A stretch of 64,000 nucleotides of DNA from Paenibacillus mendelii (GTDB lineage: Bacteria; Bacillota; Bacilli; Paenibacillales; Paenibacillaceae), in assembly GCF_024498075.1 (NCBI RefSeq), contig NZ_JANHOF010000004.1:617035-681034 (forward strand), read 5' to 3'. This document shows, piece by piece, positions 15,737 to 25,857 of the stretch. Position 1 is the stretch's first letter; each line of letters begins with the position of its first letter. The position numbers were made by a program, and so were the translations under genes. A model generated the notes under the pieces. That model was given only the letters and a program-made list of their open reading frames with translations. It was not told where the DNA came from and searched no databases.

Positions 15737-16885
15737 TCACAATTTGATGATCTGGTCGCTGAACGACGAGTTTTTACGAAAATCAGGCATTTCCATCGTC
15801 CGCCCGCCGTTCATGACCGACAGCTCGGACAGTAGCGCCACAGCGGTCCATTCGCAAGCATCATAGACGTCGATTGCCGGCTTCTGCATCCCCTTCACGG
15901 CGTTGACGAAATCTTCTACGATGAAGTAATCGCCGCCCCAATGGCCTGCGGATTGTTGCTCCTCCGTTATGTTCCTGTATCTTTCAGGCAAATGCTCGTT
16001 AAAGTCGCTGAGCGGTCGCCACTGCGCATGATCCGGATTTTCGCCGTCCGCGGTAACATACACTTTATGCTGATCCCCGAGTCCGCGCGGCGCTTCATAG
16101 CTGCCCTTCGTCCCCTGAAGCGTATAATAGCTCATATTGTGCGGGCGGTTCGACATGCAGTCCAACCGGAGCTTGATCAGCTTCCCGCTCTCCATCTGGC
16201 ACAGCGTGATGGACGTATCCTCTTGTCTAAAGCGATTGTCCGTATGCCAGCCGGTCGCGAAAGTGGAGACGGATTGAATGCGGTCGCCCTGAAACCATTG
16301 CATGACGGGCCCTAGACTATGCGTCGGATAAAAGTTGCCTCGTTTGCCGAGCTGCCAGTATTTGCGCCACGAAGGAGTCGCGCTCTCCTCTACGCCAGGG
16401 CGGTTGAACCGATAAGCAAGATCGCGAGTATTGTGCAAATATTCGCCTTCGCCGAAATAAATCTCGCCGAACATTCCCTCCCTGACCATGCTGCCGATGA
16501 GCTGGTTTTGCGGGATATAGCAGTAGTTCTCGGCTAGCATGTACACCTTCCCGGACTGCTCTACAGTTTCTTTCAGCCACCATAATTCATCCATCGTTAC
16601 GCCGGCCGTAACCTCGCACAAAACATGCTTTCCGCTCTGCAGCGCTTGAATGGTTTGCAGCATGTGCAGCTGCATCGGCGTAGAAATGACCACGGCATCG
16701 ATATCCGAGGCGAGCATGTCTTCAAAAATTCTATATGTGCGGGGAATACCATGAGTCTGGGCTTGCATGTTTAGATAGTCTTCATCCAGATCGCAAAGCG
16801 CTACGACTTCGGTATCGGGAATGGACTTAAAGCCGGTCATCATGCTAAGGCCCCTCACGCCGACAATTCCTATCTTGATCGTCAT
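15737..16885 (-). CDS. Gfo/Idh/MocA-family NAD(P)-dependent oxidoreductase
   Basis: A 382-residue sugar or cyclitol dehydrogenase. N-terminal Rossmann fold (MTIKIGIVGVRGLSMMTGF, VVALCDLDE, DAVVISTPMQLHMLQTIQAL, GKHVLCEVTAGVT with the EK-like position altered to EV), then the C-terminal alpha/beta substrate domain (AENYCYIPQNQLIGSMVREG, GRTMEMPDF). The usual EKP motif is replaced by EVT, seen in a minority of the family. AGGAG precedes the ATG by 9 bases. It lies 59 bases after the broken beta-helix gene on the same strand and is probably part of the same sugar-degradation cluster. Confidence 0.87.
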   Translation of the reverse strand: MTIKIGIVGVRGLSMMTGFKSIPDTEVVALCDLDEDYLNMQAQTHGIPRTYRIFEDMLASDIDAVVISTPMQLHMLQTIQALQSGKHVLCEVTAGVTMDELWWLKETVEQSGKVYMLAENYCYIPQNQLIGSMVREGMFGEIYFGEGEYLHNTRDLAYRFNRPGVEESATPSWRKYWQLGKRGNFYPTHSLGPVMQWFQGDRIQSVSTFATGWHTDNRFRQEDTSITLCQMESGKLIKLRLDCMSNRPHNMSYYTLQGTKGSYEAPRGLGDQHKVYVTADGENPDHAQWRPLSDFNEHLPERYRNITEEQQSAGHWGGDYFIVEDFVNAVKGMQKPAIDVYDACEWTAVALLSELSVMNGGRTMEMPDFRKNSSFSDQIIKL

Positions 16886-16944
16886 TTGTCACTTCTCCTA
16901 TCATTCTAATCAAGCTATCTAATCTGATCTTAAGCCATAGTCAT

Positions 16945-19629
16945 TCAGTAATAGACTTCCAATTCCGAGATTGCCATCTCTACCCCGGTCTGATTCGGTC
17001 CGTTTGGTGCCACGGCAACGACGCGGACATACCTGGCATTGGTCGCAGCAATCACATTGTAGCTCGTTCCCGAAGCGAATCCCGTTACTTGTTTGGCGGT
17101 TGTAAAGACGGCTCCGTCCGTCGACGTTTGAATATCAAACGCGGTGGCATACAGGGTTGACGGCATTTTCACGACGACTCTGCCGATGCTTTGATTGAAC
17201 CCTAAATCAACCTGCAGCTCCCAGACGTGTTGGCCGTTTGCCAGCGCATACGTAGCGCCGTTTCCGTCGACTGCCCTTGACGCTTCGAATCCCGACCACA
17301 TACTCGCAGGACTTCCATTCGAGAAATAAGCGGTTGCGGCTTGATTGTAAGCCAAATTCTGATTGGGCGTCGGAGCGTATACTTCTAATTCTGATATGGC
17401 CATTTCTACCCCGGCTTGATCCGGACCGCTCGGTGCCACGGCAACGACGCGGACATATCTGGCCTTTATCACGGGGATCGTATTGCTGCTTGTTCCGGAA
17501 CTGAATCCCGTTACTTGCTTGACCGTCGCGAAGGTTACACCGTCCGTCGACGTTTGAAGATCAAATGCGGTGGCATAGAGGGATTGAGGCATTTTCACTA
17601 CCATCCTGCCAATGCTTTGACTGGCCCCCAAATCCACCTGCAGCTGCCAGATGTGCTGGCCGTTCGCCAGTGCATAGGAAGCGGCGTTGCCGTCAACAGC
17701 TTTGGCCGCATCATATCCAGAAAACATACTGGCTGTGCTTCCATCCGAGAAATAAGCGGTTGCGGCTTTGTTCAAGGCCAGGTTCGGATTGGATGAGGCT
17801 GGCGGTTTTATATCTTGATAAGCCGGTTCGATCCCCGATTGCTCATAATCGTTAGAGCGTCGGCAGGCCATATACCGTTTGTTACCGTTGTATTGCCGGA
17901 TACCGTACAATTCGCGCACGCATTGGTCATACTTGCCGTATCCGAATAATTATGTTGAACGATATTATCATGAATTGAGTCCGTCCACATGGATATCCAT
18001 TTGTCCGTTTGCCTCACCACATTGCCCGTAATCGTAAAATAAGCGCTGCCCTCATCCGGATAAATCCCCCAGCCTCCGTATGTTCCATACATATGCTGCA
18101 AATGATTGCCGCTAATCGTAGAGTCCGGCTGTGCGCTTAAGGTATAGATCCCTCCTCCATCCGCGAGTACCTTCATCACATCGTGAATGTAATTATTAGT
18201 GATTTGATTATGCTGCGCGTAAGAATCGGTGCCCCAGCCCCAGCCTTGCAAAATGCCCGTATAAGGCAGGTTTGCCACCTCATTGTGCGTAATAGTCGAG
18301 TAACTCGTATACCCGCCGAATATGCCCGGCGCATCAAAATATTCCGCTCCCGCATGCGAAATATAGTTGCTTGCTTTGAACGGTGTTATGGGTGTTGCGT
18401 TCCCTGATATCGGCAGGGTTGACGTGGCTAATCGTCACATCGCCGACCTGGATGGCGCCCGCGGAAATATCTTCGAATGTGTTACCGATGATCGTATTGT
18501 TCTGGCTTCCGTATTCGAAAACAAGGCCGGCTCCTCCTAAATGGATGAACCTGTTGCGCTCCAGCCTCACAGATTTAGCCGCACGAAACGTAACATTGCC
18601 CGGGGTCTTCGTCACGTTCTGGGAAACCTCATTATGAAATCCCGTGAAGGTAAACCCCGCTTGAAGCGGTACGTAGCCATCGCCCGTACTCGGCTGCAGC
18701 CATGTGGCATAAGCGAACGTAAGGCCTTTGATTTGCACGTGCTGAAGCGGATCATTCAGCGTTCCCGTTCCGCTGAGCAGCGTTTGCAGCGTTGGCGCAA
18801 CGGCAGCGGCTGTCGCCATATTTTCTCCGGCAAACGGCTTATAGTAGAGGTACCCGGCCGACCGGTCCAAATACCATTCGCCTTCCGCATCCAGCAGCTC
18901 GTAGGCATTTTCAATCCAGGCTATCGAGTCCATGCCAGGTGTGCCGCTTAGCTGCGAGTTGTTCCAGCAATTGTTCTGCACGGTAACGGTCGTTCCCGAT
19001 ATCGATGAAACCGGGCAGCGGAAGCTCTTCCATGTGTGAAAGCCAACAAGTTCGATATTGTTTTTATTTCCCCAGCCGGACATGACGTTGTCCGCAGCGG
19101 TAAAACCTGTGGACGTTTTGGTAAAGCCGGCAGGATTATCGGCGCCCCTGGCACGCGTCGCCCGAACCCCGTTCACGTACAGCTGCCGCGTATTCAGGGC
19201 AGTGCCGACATACGAACGGTATATGTTTTTCCCGCTGTCGAATAAACTCCAGTTTGTGATCGTTTGCCCGCCGCTAAGCATCGGCACCTCCCCCTGATAG
19301 GCTTCATAAATGACCTGAAAGCCTCCCGTGCCGGAATCAGCCGAAGTAAGCTCGAAGGTTGACGTTAAGTTGTAGGCACCGCCTCGTAAATAAACGATAA
19401 TATCTCCCGTCATGTTCGCATTGAGCGTACGAACCTTCGTTTGAGCGCCGGCAAGCGAACAAGGAGCTGCTAAGGTACACGCGCTTCCACTGCCCGCGGG
19501 TGATGCGTAAAGCAATGTTGCAGCTGCAAATGCACGCTGCGGAAACGAGGAAACAGACAACAATAAAGCTGAACAGCCAAGTATGATGCTGAGCAAAGCC
19601 TTACTAAACGTTCCGGTTCTTCTCTTCAT
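16945..19629 (-). pseudogene. Broken paralogue of the 2000-residue beta-helix protein (beta-helix + two F5/8C domains)
   Basis: Three frame segments make one gene: 19629-18334 (signal peptide and right-handed beta-helix), 18278-17808 (rest of the helix) and 17919-16945 (two discoidin/F5-8 type C carbohydrate-binding domains, each NLALN/NLAYN...ELEVY). Comparison with the intact copy downstream shows the lesions. Near 18370 the copy has an extra TTGC (GTTGCTTGCTTTGAAC versus GTTGCTCTGAAC), and near 17845 it lacks one base. Even the leader, GGAGGAAT.GT.TCCGATG, is duplicated. It lacks the LamG-like repeats and SLH domains of its sister, so it would have been a secreted, non-anchored version. 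Confidence 0.88.
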
Positions 19630-19787
19630 CGGACACTATTCCTCCCATTCAATTTGAATTATGGAGATGAATACGTAATCGTTTGAAATCCGTGTCTGTC
19701 CTGTCCGCTTGCGTGCACAAGCAAGGTCTTCCCTCCCCGTGACGTTGATACAAGGAGAGGGATGTTGAACGGCCCTGCAGCACAGGT

Positions 19788-22700
19788 TTATTGCATGAGT
19801 AATCTTGAAATCATGACGGCCGCTTCAGCGCGCGTGGACGAGCGGTTAGGATGCAAGCTTCCGCCTGATCCGATAACGATTCCTTTGCTGAAGGCATACG
19901 CGATTCCGTCGGCTAAGGAAGCATGAATCTCATTCGCATCGCCGAGTGGCAGCAGAGCCGCCTTTGCATTGGTTGCGATCTTGTAGCCCTTGACAATCGT
20001 CAGCGCTCTGGCGGCGATGGCTGCCATTTCGGCGCGGGTGATCGTTTCGTTGGGTGCGAACCGATCATCGCTTCGACCGTTAATAATGCCGGCCTTTACC
20101 GCTGCCGCCAGCGAGGATCGATACCAGTCATTCGCTTGAACATCCTTAAATGCTAGAGCTCCCGTACTGTCTTCCAAGTGAAACGTCCTCACGATCATGA
20201 CTGCGAACTCTGCGCGGGTAACGTTGTCGTTGGGCGCATAATTGCCCTCTCCCCGACCTTCGATAATGCCCTTGGCAGCTGCGGTTCTGATCGCTTGGCC
20301 CGCCCATGCTTCCACACCTGCGGTATCGTTAAAAATCACCTTGTTTTCAACAACCGCATAGGTGGAGAATGTGTGGCGCTCGGCTTCAAAATATTTCGCT
20401 GCCGGGTTATACCTGCCGCCGTAAAACACTAATTTCCCGTCCATCACTTTGGCAAGCGAGAATAAGTCGGGATCTACGCCCGCCGTGCCGGCAATCGGCA
20501 ATTTGACGATGACAGGCTTCGCAAAGGTGACTTTGCTTTTCGCAGCGTTTGTAAATTCAATAGCATACACATCCGAAACCACCTTCAGATGCGTAACATC
20601 CTCTGCTGCGGATGGCGCTTGTTTGGATACATGCAGCGTCGTACTGCCGTGAAGAAGAAGTTCATTGACATCGATCGTTAACGAAACGCCGTTAATCATA
20701 ACGGCAATAGATGCAAGGCCAGCAGCTTTAGCTTGTTGCACGAATTCTTTGCTAAGCCTGATTTCGGCGTGCTTGGCTGACTGCTCGCCCAGATCGAGCG
20801 TTACCATTACCTTAGCTGGCTCAGCCTTGGGATGAAGCCGTGCTAATATCGCATTTAACTCGCCCGCATGGGCTTTTATTGATGCGAACACGTCAGTAAA
20901 GGAATCAACCTCCACATCAAATACGGACGTATCTTCATCTACAATTACAAAATCGTTAACCTTCAATTCGGATAGCTTCCAGATAGCCTCTTCCGCAGCG
21001 TTAGTCGCCTTTCTTTGCGTTGTTTGCGCATCCTCGCCGACTGGTTTTCGGTTAATCAAATTGATAAGCGCCGCTTCCAATTCATGCTTTACCGATGCAG
21101 CAATAACATTGTCCAAGGCGGGAATTGCCTTCGGTGTCGGCGCCGGCGTCGGTATTGGTGTCGGGGTTGGCATTGGCGTCGTGGTTAGCGGCCTGGTTGG
21201 TATCGGATTGTATACCTCCAACTCCGAAACAGCCATTTCTAGGCCCGTCTGATCAGGACCATCCGGTTTGACGGCAACGACGCGGACATATCTGGCCGTT
21301 GTCTCCGCAATCTTATTGTCACTTGTTCCGGAAGTGAATCCCGTGACCTGTTTTACAGTTGTAAAGGCTGCCCCATCCGTCGATGTTCTAATATCGAACT
21401 CGGTCGCATACAGGTTCTCAGGCATTTTCACGACAATTCGGTCAATGTGATGAACGGAGCCCAAATCCACCTGCAGCTGCCAGAGATGTTCGCCGTCCGC
21501 TAACGCATATGTCGCGGTGTTCCCGTCGACAGCCTTGGCCGCTTCGAATCCGGTCCACATTCTGGCCCGGCTTCCGTCCGCGAAAAAAGCGGTTGCCGGT
21601 TGGTTTAAGGCCAAATTCTCGCCTGGCCTTGGCGTTGACGGCGTAGTTGGCGGCGGGCCTGCCGTTCCTTGGTTTGTATCAAACACGCGGCTTAATACGA
21701 CAGGGGCCGAATACGCATATACCCCCATATAGCCGGCCGAAGTGATTTTGCCGCTTCCGGTATCGACATAATCGATAATCTTCTTGCCGTCCACGTATGC
21801 GGCAAGCCTTACACCCTCTGCCGTGTTCAGCGCACCGAACTGCACCAGATGCTTCTTGCCCATTTCGAATACATGGTTGGGCAGCTGGCCTTCGCTTCCT
21901 TCCATGCCGTCGACGTTGCCGTAAAATACCGTGCGCACGCCGGCGTTGAATCGTTGCAGCTCGATGACATCCGGTTTGAAAACCAGAATATATCCTTCAT
22001 TCGCCGGATCCCACAGCACTTTATCCGCTGCTTTCTGCCGGATACTTATAGCCGGCCATTCCACGCCGCCTGCCGAATCCGATTTCATCTCGAACTCCAG
22101 CAGTTCGTTCTGGAACGTTCTCCCTTGATAAGCGGCAGAGCCGCTGCTGACCGCAAGGCTGCCTTCTCCTGCATCCTTCGTGGAGCTTCCATCGGTAACC
22201 CATTTGTCGGTATCGACGATTTCTTGATTGAGGTTATGAATGACCGGTACCGCTCCCAAAGTGACAGGCGCCGAGTACGCATATACCCCCATATAGCCGG
22301 CCGAAGTGATTTTGCCGCTTCCGCTATCGACATAATCGATAATCTTCTTGCCGTCCACGTATGCGGCGAGCCTCACGCCCTCTGCCGTGTTCAGCGCACC
22401 GAACTGCACCAGATGCTTCTTGCCCATTTCGAATACATGGTTGGGCAGCTGGCCTTCGCTTCCTTCCATGCCGTCGACGTTGCCGTAAAATACCGTGCGC
22501 ACGCCGGCGTTGAATCGTTGCAGCTCGATGACATCCGGTTTGAAAACCAGAATATATCCTTCATTCGCCGGATCCCACAGCACTTTATCCGCTGCTTTCT
22601 GCCGGATACTGATGGCCGGCCATTCTACTCCGCCTGCCGAATCCGATTTCATCTCGAACTCCAGCAGCTCATTCTGGAACGTTCTCCCTTGATAAGCGGC

Positions 22701-25700
22701 AGAACCGCTGCTGACCGCAAGGCTTCCTTCTCCCGCAACCTTCGTGGAGCTTCCATCGGTAACCCACTTGCCGGTATCGCCAATTTCTGGATTGAGGTTA
22801 TGAATGACCGGTACCGCCCCCAAAGTGACAGGCGCCGAATACGCATATACCCCCATATAGCCGGCTGAACTGATTTTTCCGCTTCCGCTATCGACATAAT
22901 CGATAATCTTCTTGCCGTCCACGTATGCTGCGAGCCTCACGCCCTCTGCCGTGTTCAGCGCACCAAACTGCACCAGATGCTTCTTGCCCATTTCGAATAC
23001 ATGGTTGGGCAGCTGGCCTTCGCTTCCTCCTATGCCGTCGATATTGCCGTAGAATACCGTGCGCACCCCGCCGTTGAATCGTTGCAGCTCGATGACGTCC
23101 GGTTTGAATACAAGAATATACCCCTCGTTCACCGGATCCCACAGCACTTTATCCGCTGCTTTCTGCCGGATGCTGATGGCCGGCCATTCCACACCTCCTG
23201 CCGAATCCGATTTCATCTCGAACTCCAGCAGTTCGTTCTGGAACGTTCTCCCTTGATAAGCGGCAGAACCGTTGCTGATCGCAAGGCTTCCTTCTCCCGC
23301 AACCTTCGTGGAGCTTCCATCGGTAACCCACTTGTCGGTATCGCCGACTTCTTGATTGAGGTTATAGCCTTTAATACCGGATGCAGCCGACATTTTGGTA
23401 ACAAATACTTTCCAGGTTTTGCTGAACGTACCCTCATCGTCCTGTAAGTCGTAAGTGACCATCCGGCTGAAATCCCTTGCCACTCCAATCCCTGGAACGC
23501 TACGGCATTCTTCCGATATTTCCGCGTCTGGGACAAGATCGGTAAGATCTGTATCGTCTTGTACCGTTACGAAGATTTCTCTCGTGCCTGTATTAATTTT
23601 GGATTGCAGCTGTACCGGGACATCAAATTTGATAAATTCGCAAGCTGCAGGAACGGCATCGAATTTAAGGGTGGGATTCCAGCTGATCGTATTCAAATCA
23701 GGGTTTCCGTCGCCATTAAGGACAAACCGCAACCTGTCGCCCTTGAGCACCTTCAAATTCAACTGATAGCTTGTCGCTTCTCCCTGCAATACGGGCTGCG
23801 GCCCCCAAATAACGGCGTCATTCTTGTAAACGCTTCCAATCACAGCGTTATTTGCGCTGCTTAGCGTGTCCGCCAGTCTCACAAAGCCCCGGGTCGGCGC
23901 TATCCATTCCTTGCTTGTATTTCCGTCCTGATCCCATGCCGGCCAAGGATGGTCCAGATGACTGGTAAGCGGCGATAAATCCCAGTAAGCTTGCTCCAAA
24001 CCTGCATGGTTCATGATGGTTTGCGCTTCGGCCGGCCAGCTCCCGTTCCTGACAATCGTATTGTCGGTTACCGTGCAATTCGTACATGCATTGGCCATGC
24101 TCGGCGTATCCGAATAATTATGCTGAACAATGTTGTCATGAATCGTGCCCGTCCACATCGAAATCCATCTTCCCGTTTGTTCGACCACGTTGTTCGTTAT
24201 GGTGAAATACGCGCTGCCTTCATCCGGATAAATACCCCAGCCTCCATAAGAGCCGTACATATTTTGCAAATGATTACCGCTAATCGTAGAGTCCGGCTGA
24301 GCGCTTAAGGTGTATATCCCTCCTCCATCCCCGAGTACGTTCATCACATCGTGAATGTAATTGTTGGTGATTTGATTATTTTGCGCATACGAATTGGTTC
24401 CCCAGCCCCAGCCTTGCGAAATGCCCGTATAGGGCAGGTTCGCCACCTCATTGTGCTTGATGGTGGAGTAGCTCGTATAGCCGCCGAATATGCCCGGCGA
24501 ATCATAATATTCCGCTCCCGCATGCGAAATATAGTTGCTCTGAACGGTGTTATGGCTGTTGCGCTCCCTGATGTCGGCAGGGTTAACATGACTCGGCGTC
24601 ACATCGCCGATCAGGATCGCGCTCGCGGAAATATCATCGAATGTGTTCCCGATGATCGTATTGTTCTGGCTTCCGTATTCGAACACTAGGCCGGCTCCGC
24701 CCAAATGGGTGAACCTGTTGCGCTCCAGCCGAACGGATTTTGCCGCTCGGAAGGTAATGTTACCGAGAGTCTTCGTTAAGTCTTGGGTAGCGGAAGCATG
24801 TAACCCGGTATAGGTAAACCCCGCTTGAAGCGGTACGTAGCCATCGTTCGTACTCGGCTGCAGCCATGTGGCATAGGCAAATGTAAGACCTTTGATTTGC
24901 ACGTTTTGAAGCGGTTCATCCAATGTTCCCGTTCCGCTGAGCAAGGTTTGCAAAGTCGGTGCGACGGCAACGGCTGACGCCATATTTTGGCCGACAAGCG
25001 GCTTATAGTAGAGGTAACCGGCAGTCCGGTCCAAATACCATTCGCCTTCCTCATCCAGCAGCTCGTAAGCATTCTCAAACCAGGCGATCGCGTTCAACCC
25101 GGGAGTTCCGCTGAGCTGCGAATTGTTCCAGCAATGGTTCTGAACGGTAACGGCATTGCCCGATATCGATGAAACCGGGCAGCGGAAGCTTTTCCACGCG
25201 TTAAAGCCGACGATTTCCACCTGGCTTTGATTTCCCCAGCTGGACATGCTCGTATTCGGGGCTGTATAGCCCGTGGTTGTTTTCGTGAAGCCTGCAGGGT
25301 TGTCGGCGCCGCGGGCTCGCGTAGCCCGTACCCCATCCACATAGAGCTGCCGCGTATTTAATTCCGTGCCGACATAAGAACGGTAAATGTTCTGTCCGCT
25401 GTCAAACAAGCTCCAGTCTGCGATTGTTTGCCCGCCGCTTAGCACCGGCGTTTCCCCCGGATAGGCTTCATAAATCACTTGAAAGCCTCCCGTACCGGAG
25501 TCCGCCGACGTAAGCTCGAAGGTCGACGTTAAGGCGTAAGTCCCGCCTCGCAAATAAACGATAATGTCTTCTGTCATGCTCGTGTTCAGCGTGCGAACCT
25601 TCGCTTGAGCGCCATCAAGCGAACAAGGAGCATCTACGGTACATTTACTGCCGCTCCCGGCAGGCGAAGCAAAAAGAAATGTAGCGGCTGCATAAGTACT

Positions 25701-25790
25701 TTGCGGAAACGAGGACACGGATAATAATGTGGAAAAGCCAAGCATCATGCTGAGCAATACCTTGTTTAATTTCCCGTAATAACCCTTCAT
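19788..25790 (-). CDS. Giant SLH-anchored beta-helix glycan-active surface protein (GH141-like)
   Basis: A 2000-residue secreted protein. In order: signal peptide (1-34, ending STYAAA); right-handed parallel beta-helix (about 35-620) opening with FASPAGSGSKC and DSGTGGFQVIYEAYPGE...LSGG, resembling GH141-type enzymes; beta-sandwich linkers (620-805); three 188-residue LamG-like repeats (about 806-1367); an F5/8 type C carbohydrate-binding domain (about 1380-1525); a Pro/Thr stalk; an Ig-like/stalk region; and three C-terminal SLH domains (about 1820-2000) with VTRAEF, ITRAEM and STRAEA motifs that bind pyruvylated cell-wall polymer. ATG 25790 has GGAGG 11 bases before it. It follows the solute-binding protein gene, so hydrolysis and uptake are probably coupled. 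Substrate unknown; GH141 is an inference. Confidence 0.85.
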   Translation of the reverse strand: MKGYYGKLNKVLLSMMLGFSTLLSVSSFPQSTYAAATFLFASPAGSGSKCTVDAPCSLDGAQAKVRTLNTSMTEDIIVYLRGGTYALTSTFELTSADSGTGGFQVIYEAYPGETPVLSGGQTIADWSLFDSGQNIYRSYVGTELNTRQLYVDGVRATRARGADNPAGFTKTTTGYTAPNTSMSSWGNQSQVEIVGFNAWKSFRCPVSSISGNAVTVQNHCWNNSQLSGTPGLNAIAWFENAYELLDEEGEWYLDRTAGYLYYKPLVGQNMASAVAVAPTLQTLLSGTGTLDEPLQNVQIKGLTFAYATWLQPSTNDGYVPLQAGFTYTGLHASATQDLTKTLGNITFRAAKSVRLERNRFTHLGGAGLVFEYGSQNNTIIGNTFDDISASAILIGDVTPSHVNPADIRERNSHNTVQSNYISHAGAEYYDSPGIFGGYTSYSTIKHNEVANLPYTGISQGWGWGTNSYAQNNQITNNYIHDVMNVLGDGGGIYTLSAQPDSTISGNHLQNMYGSYGGWGIYPDEGSAYFTITNNVVEQTGRWISMWTGTIHDNIVQHNYSDTPSMANACTNCTVTDNTIVRNGSWPAEAQTIMNHAGLEQAYWDLSPLTSHLDHPWPAWDQDGNTSKEWIAPTRGFVRLADTLSSANNAVIGSVYKNDAVIWGPQPVLQGEATSYQLNLKVLKGDRLRFVLNGDGNPDLNTISWNPTLKFDAVPAACEFIKFDVPVQLQSKINTGTREIFVTVQDDTDLTDLVPDAEISEECRSVPGIGVARDFSRMVTYDLQDDEGTFSKTWKVFVTKMSAASGIKGYNLNQEVGDTDKWVTDGSSTKVAGEGSLAISNGSAAYQGRTFQNELLEFEMKSDSAGGVEWPAISIRQKAADKVLWDPVNEGYILVFKPDVIELQRFNGGVRTVFYGNIDGIGGSEGQLPNHVFEMGKKHLVQFGALNTAEGVRLAAYVDGKKIIDYVDSGSGKISSAGYMGVYAYSAPVTLGAVPVIHNLNPEIGDTGKWVTDGSSTKVAGEGSLAVSSGSAAYQGRTFQNELLEFEMKSDSAGGVEWPAISIRQKAADKVLWDPANEGYILVFKPDVIELQRFNAGVRTVFYGNVDGMEGSEGQLPNHVFEMGKKHLVQFGALNTAEGVRLAAYVDGKKIIDYVDSGSGKITSAGYMGVYAYSAPVTLGAVPVIHNLNQEIVDTDKWVTDGSSTKDAGEGSLAVSSGSAAYQGRTFQNELLEFEMKSDSAGGVEWPAISIRQKAADKVLWDPANEGYILVFKPDVIELQRFNAGVRTVFYGNVDGMEGSEGQLPNHVFEMGKKHLVQFGALNTAEGVRLAAYVDGKKIIDYVDTGSGKITSAGYMGVYAYSAPVVLSRVFDTNQGTAGPPPTTPSTPRPGENLALNQPATAFFADGSRARMWTGFEAAKAVDGNTATYALADGEHLWQLQVDLGSVHHIDRIVVKMPENLYATEFDIRTSTDGAAFTTVKQVTGFTSGTSDNKIAETTARYVRVVAVKPDGPDQTGLEMAVSELEVYNPIPTRPLTTTPMPTPTPIPTPAPTPKAIPALDNVIAASVKHELEAALINLINRKPVGEDAQTTQRKATNAAEEAIWKLSELKVNDFVIVDEDTSVFDVEVDSFTDVFASIKAHAGELNAILARLHPKAEPAKVMVTLDLGEQSAKHAEIRLSKEFVQQAKAAGLASIAVMINGVSLTIDVNELLLHGSTTLHVSKQAPSAAEDVTHLKVVSDVYAIEFTNAAKSKVTFAKPVIVKLPIAGTAGVDPDLFSLAKVMDGKLVFYGGRYNPAAKYFEAERHTFSTYAVVENKVIFNDTAGVEAWAGQAIRTAAAKGIIEGRGEGNYAPNDNVTRAEFAVMIVRTFHLEDSTGALAFKDVQANDWYRSSLAAAVKAGIINGRSDDRFAPNETITRAEMAAIAARALTIVKGYKIATNAKAALLPLGDANEIHASLADGIAYAFSKGIVIGSGGSLHPNRSSTRAEAAVMISRLLMQ
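21690..23371 (-). repeat. Three 564-bp tandem repeats inside the SLH protein gene
   Basis: Three successive units of 564 bp (188 codons), about 22818-23371, 22254-22817 and 21690-22253, encode near-identical LamG-like domains (GRTFQNELLEFEMKSDSAGG; YILVFKPDVIELQRFN; GYMGVYAYSAPV). The second and third units are almost identical at DNA level over long stretches, while the first has more silent and coding differences. This indicates recent duplication or gene conversion. The units do not resemble CRISPR or IS repeats. Confidence 0.9.
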
Positions 25791-25817
25791 CGGATACAAT
25801 TCCTCCAATCCCAATTT

Positions 25818-25850
25818 ACTCCCAACCCGGCTTCCGCCATGGTTGGGAGT
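25818..25850 (-). terminator. Intercistronic hairpin after the solute-binding protein gene
   Basis: ACTCCCAACC (25818-25827) and GGTTGGGAGT (25841-25850) form a perfect 10-bp stem in the 67-base gap between the binding-protein gene and the giant SLH gene. There is no T run. It is probably a 3' stabiliser or partial terminator giving more binding protein than SLH protein. Confidence 0.6.
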
Positions 25851-25857
25851 GCAACCG

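Noticed and set aside
21849..22868. 339-codon plus-strand frame across the repeats
   Set aside because: It is antisense to the SLH protein repeats, shows the same 564-bp periodicity and has no ribosome site; it is a shadow of the GC-biased repeat.
21690..23371. CRISPR-like direct repeats
   Set aside because: Units are 564 bp with no unique spacers and encode protein domains in frame.
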